A stretch of 9,662 nucleotides of DNA from Thermoplasmata archaeon (GCA_021790415.1 JAJYDZ010000037.1:1-9662), one strand, 5' to 3'; counted from the stretch's first letter, positions 1-8,126 are shown. Notes: generated from the sequence alone by a model not told the origin. Translations and numbers: made by a program.

Positions 1-548
1 AGGTTATTTTCAGTTTTTTGATTGCATCAGATCCCATCTCTATCAAATACTATTTAGAGAACCACCCCGTCTGAAGTCGGCCTGACATCCAATCCTATTT
101 CTGTTCCATGCCATGAACGCCACACCACGTCTTAAACAAAAAGGGAATAGTATGAAGAGAAAGGCAGTTGGGTGCGAATATATCAACTCCTGTGAGGAAC
201 CGGTAGTGAAGTGATATCAGGAAGAGATAGGTAAATAAACTCATCTTAAATCGGACAAATGAAAATTATGAATGCATCGGCAGTCTTGAATGGGTGATCT
301 ATTTCACCAGAATGGCTCTTTTCTAAGAAAAACCTTCAGGTTTGTCCGGAAAGAAGGTCCATTAGGTCCTCAATCTTTTTTAAAATGAGTCTGTTCTACC
401 AGTAATACCTTTTTTTGATCCAATCCACCATTGTTTTACCATCTATTCTCTGCATCCATGATTAGTATTGACATCGTACTAACCAGTCACTCCATTGTAT
501 TTTGTTATTACAGAGACATTAATCAACAGACTTTCACAAAAGGGAAAA
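1..548. other. Intergenic region upstream of cas6, no supported gene
   Basis: I find no convincing coding region on either strand. All frames are broken by stops at short intervals, and the longest readable stretches (under about 60 codons on the minus strand, roughly 50-220) resemble no family I know. A small inverted repeat, AAACC-TTCA-GGTTT, lies at 330-343, and the hexamer AGGTCC occurs twice at 355-360 and 364-369. Neither has an evident role. No tRNA, CRISPR repeat copy or insertion sequence end is recognisable. The region may be plain spacer DNA or a long-decayed gene. Confidence 0.6.
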
Positions 549-557
549 TTTAATAAA
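541..557 (+). promoter_or_regulatory. Candidate archaeal BRE/TATA promoter of the cas6-led operon
   Basis: A purine-rich stretch (AGGGAAAA, 541-548) runs into TTTAATAAA (549-557). The box centre is about 28 nt before the cas6 ATG. Archaeal transcription normally starts some 25 nt after the TATA centre, so the transcript would begin at or within a few bases of the ATG. The absence of an SD motif before cas6 fits a leaderless mRNA. No well-spaced bacterial -35/-10 pair fits here. The call is inferred from position and composition. Confidence 0.55.
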
Positions 558-580
558 CTGTAACCAGCTAAAGTAATATC

Positions 581-1339
581 ATGAGGGTAAAGTTTACCTT
601 TAATATTAAAGATAAATTGGTTCTTCCCATTCATTATAATCACCTCTTGCAAGCCTTCATCTATACAAATTTAAAAGATAAACAGCTTCAAATCAAGTAT
701 CATGATGATGGATTTTCCAAAGGTAACAAGAAGTTCAAGATGTTCACGTTTTCTAGGATTAATGGAACCTTCATGTTGGATAAAGATAAAGGTACTATAA
801 CCTTTGTTTCACCCATCAGTTTTACGGTTTCAAGTATGACTGATTCATTTCTATCTTCACTTATACAGGACTTTGTGCTCACGAAAGATCTTTACCTGAA
901 TGGAACAAAACTTGTTATACAGAGCTTCGAGCCTTTTTCCCCCAAAATAGAATCAACTATTGCACAAATAGAGATGCTCTCTCCGTTGACTGTTTATCAT
1001 ACTGAAAATGTTGGCGGAAAAAAGTTCACTCACTACTATACACCTTGGGAAGATGAATTCGAACAACTAATTGCGATAAATCTTGTAGATAAATATAAGA
1101 CGCTTCATCCAGATTCCAATTATCAATACTCTGAAGTATCTATCAAGCCAATGTTCTACGAGGACATGAGATATCAAAAAATAATCAAATTTAAAACGAC
1201 AGTTATAAAAGGATGGATGGGTTCATTCTTGCTTTCTGCACCTATAGACCTAATTAGTCAAGCATACTTTTCTGGTATTGGTGCGAAGAACTCTGAAGGA
1301 TTTGGATGCTTTAAAGTTTTTGGGACAGGTGAAACATAG
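581..1339 (+). CDS. cas6: Cas6 pre-crRNA endoribonuclease, type I-B
   Basis: This 252-residue protein, of usual family length, cleaves the repeats of the CRISPR transcript to release crRNAs and probably hands them to Cascade. It shows the Cas6 signature of two ferredoxin-like folds. The N-terminal part has a segment around residues 40-58 (YHDDGF...KFKMFTFS) in which His41 is the likely catalytic histidine. The C-terminal glycine-rich loop GIGAKNSEGFGCF lies at residues 232-244. The ATG start is favoured by the TATA-like box 28 nt upstream, which would give a leaderless message, and there is no SD motif. It is the first gene of the operon, and its last 11 nt overlap the GTG start proposed for cas8b. 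The family call is strong; the catalytic residue is inferred from the motif only. Confidence 0.93.
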   Translation: MRVKFTFNIKDKLVLPIHYNHLLQAFIYTNLKDKQLQIKYHDDGFSKGNKKFKMFTFSRINGTFMLDKDKGTITFVSPISFTVSSMTDSFLSSLIQDFVLTKDLYLNGTKLVIQSFEPFSPKIESTIAQIEMLSPLTVYHTENVGGKKFTHYYTPWEDEFEQLIAINLVDKYKTLHPDSNYQYSEVSIKPMFYEDMRYQKIIKFKTTVIKGWMGSFLLSAPIDLISQAYFSGIGAKNSEGFGCFKVFGTGET

Positions 1340-3356
1340 TACGCTTCTTTCAATTCTTAATCTTGGAGAATCTGTTGGAAGCAAAGACATTTCCAGTCTC
1401 ATCCAGAAACCAAGTTTTCCCCCGAAGAAGAAACCTGCTGTCGGAATAATAGACTTCAACCTAAAAGAACGACTAATTAGTTTTGATCTCAACATGATTC
1501 CATCAACGACAAACGTTATTGAAGTTGCGGAGAAATATAGGTTTGTAGGAAACCCGAAGGGGAATAAGCCACAGTGGGCTCTATCCACTGCGAATCTCGG
1601 ATACTTGTTAACCGAATCCATTTCAAACTTAATCAAGAATCTTGATTCGGGAAGCGAATTGAGGCTTAAGTTATCTGAGATCTTTGAGACTTTTTTCAAA
1701 AATGTTACTTTCAAGGACGGAAAAAAGGGGATAATAGTAAATCCAAGAATGCTCGCTATTCCAGGTTTTGAGGCGTATTCGGTTGATGCAAGCCTGAATT
1801 TAAACTTTAATAAGGATGAATTTTTGAAAGCGTTAGCTGAAAATATAATAAAGAGGTTATCAGATCGGGATACAACTTTTGTTTTTTGGACCATAAGGCT
1901 TAATGAGGAATTTTTGTGCACTTCGGACGAATATGCAGATGCAGTCTTATCTATCCAAGAAGGAGAATCTAACGATACAGGAAAATCTGGCATCTGTTCA
2001 ATTTGTGGAAAACGTAACCCAGTTTCTTACAAAGATACAACAAACTTACAGTTCAAGTACTTCATAACTGACAAGATTTCATTTGCGAGTAATTTGGAAG
2101 CGTCTGGATTTATAAGTAATATGGTCATTTGCAAAAGCTGTTATTGGAAACTACTTGGGGCCGAAAGATACATAAAGAACTCGTTGCAAGTGTCGTTGGG
2201 AGGGTATCCAGTATTTTTGATTCCATCCCTGCCGGGAGAAGTTATCGAACGAAACGATATGAACTCACTTGCAGAAATAGTGACTCACAAATTCAAAACA
2301 ATTCTTAATTATAATAATCTCCAAGAACTGGAAGATGAATTAGCGAATGTTTCTAATGAATCTGGTATCAAAGGTCACTATGTTTTGACTATTCTTTTCC
2401 CTAAGAAATCAGCACGATCAGATTTCAAGATTTCAGAGATTCTCGAGGAGATCCCATTAACTCGTATTAATAACATTCTTTCAAATCTAAAAAAAGCAAC
2501 GCAGACATACAAAAATTACTTTTCGGTTGACGAGACATATGGTAGCACTTTTCAGTTTTCCTGCAGTTTGCAAAAATCTTTTTATTATTTGCAGCCCTTG
2601 ACTGGTTTCGGAAATACTGATAAAAAAGCAGCATTAGATTTGATCGCATCGGTTTTTTCAGGTCTTCCTATTTCTCAGAATGTGCTTTTGAAGATGCTAA
2701 TGGAGAATCTAAGACAACGGCAATTGAGACTAGGAAATGATCATTCAAAAAACAAAGCAATGGATAGGGAAAAACAGGATTTTAGTTATAGAGGGTTCTG
2801 CAGATCGATAGTCGAAACGGGAATTTTTGTATTGTTTCTCAATCTTGATTCACTTCCAATAGAGAATTTGAAAGGAGTTGAAAAAATGAATGAAATTGAA
2901 AATGTAGAAATGAGCTTTGTAGGCAAAAAGGTGGATGAAGTTGTTGAAAAGGGAGAGGCTTTTCTGAGTGAGGCAAAATACGATCCTGCGCAGAAAGGAC
3001 TTTTTTGGCTAGGCTATTTGTCAGGCAAACTAATGGCATCTCAATACAAGAGTTTAAAAAAACAGCCTCTATTGGATAAAATAGGCTTCAAGGGGATGGA
3101 CAAGTCCGCTCTAAAACAGTATGATGTTGAGCTTTTTGAGTCTATGAAGAACTATGGCCTGTTGGGTGCTCCTTGGATTCAACACATTCATTTCCTTGCG
3201 CACAAATACTTAGACCAATACCTAAATGAAGTCGATGAACACATTCAAAGGGAAGAGGTGCCATACTATATTTTGGCAGGTATATCATATGAGTACTTCA
3301 CTAGACCTTCGAAAGAAAAAGAACAGGAAGAACAGGAAGAAGGAGGAGAGAAATAA
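1329..3356 (+). CDS. cas8b: Cas8b1 (Csh1) large subunit of type I-B Cascade
   Basis: This is the large Cascade subunit, expected to recognise the PAM, contact the crRNA 5' handle and recruit Cas3. I start it at GTG 1329 (675 residues), just after a GGGACAG stretch and overlapping the cas6 stop. A longer reading from TTG 1278 adds 17 residues that overlap the conserved end of Cas6 and look spurious. The visible landmark is a probable zinc-binding pair, CSIC at 223-226 and CKSC at 268-271, which is typical of Csh1 proteins. The C-terminal ~150 residues are predicted to be mostly helical and end in a charged tail rich in Glu, Lys and Gln. That tail exists partly because its codons contain the SD site of cas7. 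An internal start at 2886 may produce Cas11 separately. Identity rests on these cysteines, the size and the position between cas6 and cas7. Confidence 0.88.
   Translation: MKHSTLLSILNLGESVGSKDISSLIQKPSFPPKKKPAVGIIDFNLKERLISFDLNMIPSTTNVIEVAEKYRFVGNPKGNKPQWALSTANLGYLLTESISNLIKNLDSGSELRLKLSEIFETFFKNVTFKDGKKGIIVNPRMLAIPGFEAYSVDASLNLNFNKDEFLKALAENIIKRLSDRDTTFVFWTIRLNEEFLCTSDEYADAVLSIQEGESNDTGKSGICSICGKRNPVSYKDTTNLQFKYFITDKISFASNLEASGFISNMVICKSCYWKLLGAERYIKNSLQVSLGGYPVFLIPSLPGEVIERNDMNSLAEIVTHKFKTILNYNNLQELEDELANVSNESGIKGHYVLTILFPKKSARSDFKISEILEEIPLTRINNILSNLKKATQTYKNYFSVDETYGSTFQFSCSLQKSFYYLQPLTGFGNTDKKAALDLIASVFSGLPISQNVLLKMLMENLRQRQLRLGNDHSKNKAMDREKQDFSYRGFCRSIVETGIFVLFLNLDSLPIENLKGVEKMNEIENVEMSFVGKKVDEVVEKGEAFLSEAKYDPAQKGLFWLGYLSGKLMASQYKSLKKQPLLDKIGFKGMDKSALKQYDVELFESMKNYGLLGAPWIQHIHFLAHKYLDQYLNEVDEHIQREEVPYYILAGISYEYFTRPSKEKEQEEQEEGGEK
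2871..2877 (+). promoter_or_regulatory. Internal Shine-Dalgarno site within cas8b
   Basis: AAAGGAG, continuing as AGGAGTTGA, matches the anti-SD complement AGGAGGTGA at 8 of 9 positions. It ends 8 nt before an ATG at 2886 that is in frame with cas8b. A ribosome binding site this good, at ideal spacing to an in-frame ATG, is unlikely to be needed for Cas8b itself and points to internal initiation. Confidence 0.6.
2886..3356 (+). CDS. cas11b: Predicted Cas11b small subunit from an internal start in cas8b
   Basis: Translation from ATG 2886 (Cas8b codon 520) to the shared TAA would give a 156-residue protein, begun from the SD motif at 2871-2877. In several type I-B, I-C and I-D systems the Cascade small subunit, Cas11, is known to be made this way from the 3' part of the large-subunit gene. 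Its copies line the crRNA-target belly of the complex. The size, the position at the helical C-terminus and the apparent lack of any separate small-subunit gene in this locus all fit. The start MNEIENVEMSF contains a second in-frame ATG at 2910, but that one lacks an SD motif. The product is inferred from initiation signals and family precedent; no direct evidence of translation is visible. Confidence 0.6.
   Translation: MNEIENVEMSFVGKKVDEVVEKGEAFLSEAKYDPAQKGLFWLGYLSGKLMASQYKSLKKQPLLDKIGFKGMDKSALKQYDVELFESMKNYGLLGAPWIQHIHFLAHKYLDQYLNEVDEHIQREEVPYYILAGISYEYFTRPSKEKEQEEQEEGGEK
3341..3350 (+). promoter_or_regulatory. Strong Shine-Dalgarno site of cas7
   Basis: AGGAGGAGAG, lying inside the last cas8b codons, precedes the cas7 ATG by 6-10 nt depending on the pairing register. 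It is the most purine-rich ribosome binding site in the locus. That suits a high yield of Cas7, the subunit needed in most copies per Cascade. It also explains the Glu/Gly-rich end of Cas8b. Confidence 0.75.
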
Positions 3357-4280
3357 ATGAACAATGGAGAAATATTGTATATATACGACGCAAACTTGAC
3401 AAACCCGAATGGAGACCCAGACGACGAGAACAGACCAAGAATGGATTATCAGTCTCGGAGAAATCTCGTGAGCGATGTTAGGCTAAAGAGATACATTAGA
3501 GATTTCTTGCAGGATCAGGGAAAACAGTTATATGTTGAAAACCCTGAGAACGGACAAGTTGTTGATGCGAGCACTCGCATTAAAAACTTTTTGGGGCATC
3601 CAGCTAAAGCCGAAGATATACAGCAAATTGTTAAAGAACTTATAGATGTCAGGTTATTCGGCGCCACCATTCCTATCAAGAAAGACAAAGAAGAGAACAA
3701 GGGAGATTCGATTAAGATCACAGGACCGACACAGTTTTCATGGGGATATTCTTTAAATGAGGTGGATCTAGTTGATAGTTATTCAATCACATCTAGGTTC
3801 TCTTCAGGCGAAGGAAAGAAGCAAGGCACGATCGGTAAGGATTATAGAGTTTACTATTCACTTATTGGGTTCTATGGTATTATAAGCGGCCATAGGGCAA
3901 TGCACACAGGAATGAACGATGATGATGCTGTGCTTCTGGATAAGTGCCTTATCAAAGCAATTCCGCAACAAGCGACCAGAAGCAAGATTGGTCAGTTCCC
4001 TAAACTTTATATTAGAACTGTTTACAAAGATCAGGAGACCGTCCTAGGTGACTTGCGAGACAGTGTTACCTTAAAAAACAAGAAGAATCTTAGGACTATC
4101 GAAAATGTGGTGGTTAGTTTAGATTCGCTTGCTTCTAAATTGGAAAAGTATAAACACTTAATAGAAAAGATTTATTTTTGGCAAGATAGCAATCTAAAGA
4201 CAGAACAGAAAGGTTCACCTGAAACTTTAGAAGGTGTTTTACTAAAATCTGGGTTGAACTGCGAACCAATAAAAATTTAG
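3357..4280 (+). CDS. cas7: Cas7b (Csh2) backbone subunit of type I-B Cascade
   Basis: This 307-residue RAMP protein polymerises along the crRNA to form the Cascade backbone. It carries recognisable Csh2 hallmarks: the N-terminal NPNGDPDDENRPRMD (residues 16-30), followed by VSDVRLKRYIRDFL (38-51). There is also a FSWGYSLNEV region in the middle and a GQFPKLYIRTVY segment in the C-terminal third. The length is normal for the family. The ATG follows the cas8b stop with no gap and has a strong SD site upstream, so translation is both coupled and independently driven. cas5 follows after 8 nt. I see no truncation or missing motif. Confidence 0.95.
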   Translation: MNNGEILYIYDANLTNPNGDPDDENRPRMDYQSRRNLVSDVRLKRYIRDFLQDQGKQLYVENPENGQVVDASTRIKNFLGHPAKAEDIQQIVKELIDVRLFGATIPIKKDKEENKGDSIKITGPTQFSWGYSLNEVDLVDSYSITSRFSSGEGKKQGTIGKDYRVYYSLIGFYGIISGHRAMHTGMNDDDAVLLDKCLIKAIPQQATRSKIGQFPKLYIRTVYKDQETVLGDLRDSVTLKNKKNLRTIENVVVSLDSLASKLEKYKHLIEKIYFWQDSNLKTEQKGSPETLEGVLLKSGLNCEPIKI

Positions 4281-4288
4281 GTCAAATT

Positions 4289-5092
4289 ATGGAATCTAAA
4301 CAAGGAATATTGATTTTCGATTTAGTTGGAAAATTTGCTCATTTTAGAAAATTCTACACCAATTCATCATCACTATCATATCCATTCCCCCCACGGACAA
4401 CTATTGAGGGCATAATCGCTGGAATACTTGGTATTGATAGAGATTGTTATTATGATATCCTCTCTCCTGAGAAGTGCAGAATTACTATTTCACCAAAAAC
4501 CCCTGTGAGAAGTTTATTCCAGACTCTCAACTATCTATATGTAAAATCTGCGGGCGCTCTTAATGGAAAAGACGGTAGAACTCAGATACCAGTTGAAATA
4601 ATTGTTCCAAAGTTATTTAACGAAAATCTAAGGTACAGGATTTACGTTAGCAGCGGAGAAGACTTACTCTCAAATTTGGAGCATAAGCTAAACCAAAATC
4701 ACGCCTATTATCCATCTTCTCTTGGATCTGCGCAGTTCTTGTGTAAAGCCATATTTGTCGCCAAAATCCCTCCTGCGCAGGTCATTCAGCAGCCCGTGAA
4801 CGGGAAAATTAGCATTCACACCCCACTTATTGCATCTGATGCGGTTATCAAATCGATCTTAGTAGCAGGTAACAATGGCCTCAAAATTCTAACTGACATA
4901 TTCCCATTTCACTTCCAAAGTGGACGAATCCCAATGCAAAATCAGAAACTCATCTTTGATATGGACTTTCGCCCTCTAACGATATCTAACCTCAATATGA
5001 CCGTTACTAAAGTAAATTATACTACCGATTTTGAGGTTTGTGAAGAGAACATATATTTTCATGAGAATTTCGAAAAGATTGCCTCCTTATGA
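4289..5092 (+). CDS. cas5: Cas5b (Cas5h) subunit of type I-B Cascade
   Basis: This 267-residue RAMP protein caps the crRNA 5' handle and links it to Cas8b and the first Cas7. The N-terminus has the Cas5 pattern: a beta strand (GILIFDLVGK), then FAHFRKF (16-22), then YPFPPRTTIEGIIAGILG (31-48). The remainder, to about residue 260, is the second half of the fold with no distinctive catalytic residues. This is expected, because Cas5 is not a nuclease when a separate Cas6 is present. A short AGGTC match at 4279-4283 is the only SD-like sequence before the ATG, so initiation may depend partly on ribosomes leaving cas7. The stop overlaps the cas3 start in an ATGA. Confidence 0.93.
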   Translation: MESKQGILIFDLVGKFAHFRKFYTNSSSLSYPFPPRTTIEGIIAGILGIDRDCYYDILSPEKCRITISPKTPVRSLFQTLNYLYVKSAGALNGKDGRTQIPVEIIVPKLFNENLRYRIYVSSGEDLLSNLEHKLNQNHAYYPSSLGSAQFLCKAIFVAKIPPAQVIQQPVNGKISIHTPLIASDAVIKSILVAGNNGLKILTDIFPFHFQSGRIPMQNQKLIFDMDFRPLTISNLNMTVTKVNYTTDFEVCEENIYFHENFEKIASL

Positions 5093-7584
5093 AATTCATT
5101 TCACACCCAGAAGATACGATAAACGGAGAGTTACGAAACGAGATACTCCTAAAGGATCATCTCCTAGAAGTAGCGAAGAATTCAGCGGATTACATAGAAG
5201 AACTGGAAATTGACAACAAGCCTATTTTGGAAAAATGTGCGTTCATAGCTGGTATGTGCCACGATTTTGGTAAGTACACCTCATTTTTTCAAATGCACCT
5301 AAAAGGAAAGGGGAAGAGCCCGAAGAGCCAGCACGCATTCATTTCATCTATATTTGGGGCTTTCTTAGGATACGACTTGCTCGAGCTTGATGATTATCGA
5401 GCTCCTTTGTTGATATATCTTGCGATCAAGCATCACCATGGCAATCTTACAAACTTGAAAGATGGCCTTCCTGGAAGGCCCTTTGGTAAAGTAGATGAAA
5501 TCACCGATGACTCTGCTGAAAAAATAGATTTAATGCGCGAGCAGATAGAAGACTTAAAAAGCAATAGAAAACAGATCATTTCCGAATTAGAATGGGTTTT
5601 TCAGGAAGGGCGAAATTATGGAATCAATTCAAAGGTAGATTTTGGAAGTTTTTTTGAAAACAAATGGCAGGAAACAATTAATAAATTGATAGCCAGTGCG
5701 AGAAGATACCGCAGGGAATACCTGGAATCAAACGACATCAAAACTTATCTTTATTTAATGCTCATATTTTCATCGCTTATAGATGGTGATAAGAGGAGTG
5801 CAGGGCGAGTAACACAAATGGGTCGACCCTCTGGAATAGTTTCATCTCTTTTAACCAATTATCTGAATAGTGTTGTAAAAAACACGAGGGGCATCCAGTC
5901 TTTGGATTCCGTTCGAGCAGAACTTTTATCCAGAGTAACGAGCTCAATAGAAAAGCAAGATCTTTCTAGTAGGATTTACACTATCACTGCTCCCACTGGC
6001 ACTGGTAAAACGTTATCTGCTTTGACAGCGGCTGTAAAAATCAGAGAGCGGATTTATGCAAGATGTGAAACCCAGTTTCGAATTATATATGCACTCCCTT
6101 TCACTAGCATTGTTGATCAGACTTATAGTATAATCGACAAGGTACTACAACCTATTGAGGGATATAACTCTCATAGACAACGGTTTTTGATGGAACATCA
6201 TCATCTTTCCGATGTGTTTTCTCTTTCATCGAAAAATGATAACTCTGAAAATCACCCACTGGATTTATATCTTGCACTCATGGAGTCATGGGATAGTGAG
6301 ATAATTGTCACCACATTTGTGCAGGTTTTTCAATCTCTGATTGGCAATAGAAACCGTGCCATTAAGAAATTCCACAGAATTGCAAATTCTATAATTATTC
6401 TAGACGAAATACAGTCATTAGAAGTAGAGAAATGGAAAACAATTGGAGAGGTAATTAAGCAAGTCTCAGAATGTTTGAACATTTATTTCATATTAATGAC
6501 TGCAACGCAACCTCACATTTTTGATGACAGAAAACCAATTGAATTGGGCTTCAAGGAATATCCACAAATGCCAGATCGTACAATTATTCGTCCCCTCCTC
6601 GATCGAATAGATATGGACCACTTCATTGACATGATCATTGACAAATCTAACGAAGGCAAATCAGTACTTGTTATTAGAAACACCATCAAGACTTCTATTA
6701 ATACCTACGATACTCTGAAAAGCAGGTCAAATGATCTAAAGTATTCTCCGCAGTTGTTCTACCTTTCTACAAACATAACGCCGAGCGACAGGGTGTCCAG
6801 AGTCAAAAAAATTGCAAAAGCTCTAGATTGTGCGAATAAAAGGAACATCATTTTAATTTCAACGCAAGTAGTAGAAGCAGGCATTGACCTTGATTTTGAC
6901 TCTGTAATAAGAGACATAGCACCTATTGACAGTATAATTCAGGCTGCTGGAAGGTGCAACCGAAATGGCAAAAATGTCTCCGGTAGCGAGGTTTTGATCG
7001 TCAATCAGGGCGATGATCCAAATTCCATTGAAAAATATCCAACTTCCAGTCGGACCGTCTATGGGAAGTGGGCCATGGAAACCGCAGTTAAGTCACTAAG
7101 TAATTTCAAGGGCGAAATCCATGAAAAAAATTACCCAATCATAATTAAAGATTATTTTGAGAGAATATGCGTGTTAAACTCCTGTGGTGAACCAGTCAAG
7201 AAAAACGAGTTGCTCAATTCCATGGCTAAGTTAGATTTTGATGACAATAACGGTCCTGCCAATTTTTCCGTGATTAAAAGCGATCGGCCACTTGTAGATT
7301 TGTGTGTTGTAAGGAATAATGAGGATGCCTTGATTTTGGACTGGTATAGAAATGAAATACTTAGGGAACCAAACCCAATTGATCGGAAGAGAAAATATCT
7401 TGAGAGGAAAACCGAGTTTCGTATGCGCATAATCTCAGTTGATCTTTCTCTTGCCAAAAAGATTGGCGCTCAAGAAATTGACGTTGATGATAACCTATTT
7501 TATCTTTCTCAGGAGCTTTCTCATGAATTTTATGATGAAGAAACGGGTTTAAAGAGATTTGAAGATGCCTTCCGCGCTTATTGA
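5089..7584 (+). CDS. cas3: Cas3 HD nuclease-helicase, type I-B
   Basis: This 831-residue effector is recruited by target-bound Cascade. It unwinds DNA 3' to 5' and degrades one strand. The N-terminal HD nuclease shows the metal-ligand pattern: His24, His58-Asp59 in CHDFGK, His82 in SQHAF, and His115-His117 in KHHHGN. The SF2 helicase motifs follow in order: Walker A APTGTGKT (301-308), DEIQS (439-443, a DExD/H-type box), TAT (471-473), STQVVEAGID (591-600) and QAAGRCNR (618-625). The residues after about 700 form the C-terminal accessory region. All catalytic motifs look intact, so the enzyme is predicted to be active. The start ATG overlaps the cas5 stop by 4 nt and has no SD site; the bases just before it are CCTCCTT, the opposite of one. 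Translation is therefore probably by re-initiation after cas5. Confidence 0.96.
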   Translation: MKFISHPEDTINGELRNEILLKDHLLEVAKNSADYIEELEIDNKPILEKCAFIAGMCHDFGKYTSFFQMHLKGKGKSPKSQHAFISSIFGAFLGYDLLELDDYRAPLLIYLAIKHHHGNLTNLKDGLPGRPFGKVDEITDDSAEKIDLMREQIEDLKSNRKQIISELEWVFQEGRNYGINSKVDFGSFFENKWQETINKLIASARRYRREYLESNDIKTYLYLMLIFSSLIDGDKRSAGRVTQMGRPSGIVSSLLTNYLNSVVKNTRGIQSLDSVRAELLSRVTSSIEKQDLSSRIYTITAPTGTGKTLSALTAAVKIRERIYARCETQFRIIYALPFTSIVDQTYSIIDKVLQPIEGYNSHRQRFLMEHHHLSDVFSLSSKNDNSENHPLDLYLALMESWDSEIIVTTFVQVFQSLIGNRNRAIKKFHRIANSIIILDEIQSLEVEKWKTIGEVIKQVSECLNIYFILMTATQPHIFDDRKPIELGFKEYPQMPDRTIIRPLLDRIDMDHFIDMIIDKSNEGKSVLVIRNTIKTSINTYDTLKSRSNDLKYSPQLFYLSTNITPSDRVSRVKKIAKALDCANKRNIILISTQVVEAGIDLDFDSVIRDIAPIDSIIQAAGRCNRNGKNVSGSEVLIVNQGDDPNSIEKYPTSSRTVYGKWAMETAVKSLSNFKGEIHEKNYPIIIKDYFERICVLNSCGEPVKKNELLNSMAKLDFDDNNGPANFSVIKSDRPLVDLCVVRNNEDALILDWYRNEILREPNPIDRKRKYLERKTEFRMRIISVDLSLAKKIGAQEIDVDDNLFYLSQELSHEFYDEETGLKRFEDAFRAY

Positions 7585-7590
7585 AGGAAT

Positions 7591-7600
7591 GATTTTAAAC
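7591..7600 (+). promoter_or_regulatory. Candidate TATA box for a cas4-cas1-cas2 transcript
   Basis: The 38-bp gap between cas3 and cas4 contains TTTTAAAC (7593-7600), preceded by the purine-rich AAGGAATGA. The box centre is about 26 nt before the cas4 TTG, and no SD motif lies between them. Spacing and context match the candidate cas6 promoter, suggesting a second leaderless start that would let the adaptation genes be expressed separately from the interference genes. Read-through from cas3 is equally possible. Confidence 0.4.
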
Positions 7601-7622
7601 AAGAGCTGGTTACACATTTGCT

Positions 7623-8126
7623 TTGAATGACGAAATTCCTGTAAATGGAACTCTTGTTTGGTATTATTCAATTTGCAAACGAGAAGTCTGGCTTATGTCT
7701 AGGAATCTTAATCCTGATGAGGATTTTGACCTGATGGCACAAGGAAGAGTTGTTCATGAGCAACATTATACAAGAGGAAAAAAAGAACTCGAAATAGGTG
7801 GTTCAAAGATAGACCTCATGCAACGTAAGGACGGTTCAATTTTTGTGTCAGAGATAAAGAAAAGTTCAAGATTCATAGAGTCCGCAACATTACAACTTAA
7901 ATATTATCTGTTGTTATTTCATGAACGAGGTGTAGCAGCTAGTGGTGCTTTGAGGGTGCCAGACGAGAAAAAACAATTTGAGGTTAATCTGACACCAGAT
8001 GATATTAGCACCTTGGAATTAGTTAAGAAAGAGATACGTGAAATAGTAAGGTCAGATACTCCGCGAAAGCCTGTCAAAATTGCATTTTGCAAATCTTGTG
8101 CGTATTCTGAGTTTTGTTGGGGTTAA
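7623..8126 (+). CDS. cas4: Cas4 nuclease with iron-sulfur cluster
   Basis: Cas4 is a RecB-family nuclease that trims prespacers and helps select those with a correct PAM before Cas1-Cas2 inserts them. This copy has 167 residues, on the short side of the family. It has the PD-(D/E)xK core: His45 in GRVVHE, Asp64, Glu77-Ile-Lys79 and the QLKYY motif (91-95). The four cysteines expected to hold a 4Fe-4S cluster are Cys18 near the N-terminus and Cys156, Cys159 and Cys165 at the extreme C-terminus. The start is TTG 7623; an in-frame stop at 7596-7598 excludes any longer form, and no ATG or GTG lies nearby in frame. Seven bases separate its stop from cas1. All expected catalytic residues are visible. 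Confidence 0.92.
   Translation: MNDEIPVNGTLVWYYSICKREVWLMSRNLNPDEDFDLMAQGRVVHEQHYTRGKKELEIGGSKIDLMQRKDGSIFVSEIKKSSRFIESATLQLKYYLLLFHERGVAASGALRVPDEKKQFEVNLTPDDISTLELVKKEIREIVRSDTPRKPVKIAFCKSCAYSEFCWG

Noticed and set aside
50..220. Minus-strand frame of about 57 codons in the upstream region
   Set aside because: There is no good start, no SD or TATA signal and no resemblance to a known protein. It could arise by chance in this sequence.
330..343. Small AAACC-TTCA-GGTTT hairpin upstream of cas6
   Set aside because: The stem has only 5 bp, no T-run follows, and it is 240 bp from the promoter. Such hairpins are frequent by chance.
1250..1993. 247-codon open frame on the minus strand opposite the cas6 end and cas8b start
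   Set aside because: It lies fully across cas6 and cas8b, both of which show clear family motifs on the plus strand. The minus-strand product shows no domain and is rich in Ser, Phe and Lys, as expected of antisense shadow frames.
5031..5213. 60-codon plus-strand frame across the cas5-cas3 junction
   Set aside because: It is out of frame with both cas5 and the HD domain of cas3, both clearly real. The product is an Arg-rich shadow.
7152..7457. 101-codon minus-strand frame inside cas3
   Set aside because: It is antisense to the cas3 C-terminal region, has no recognisable motif and no ribosome binding site.
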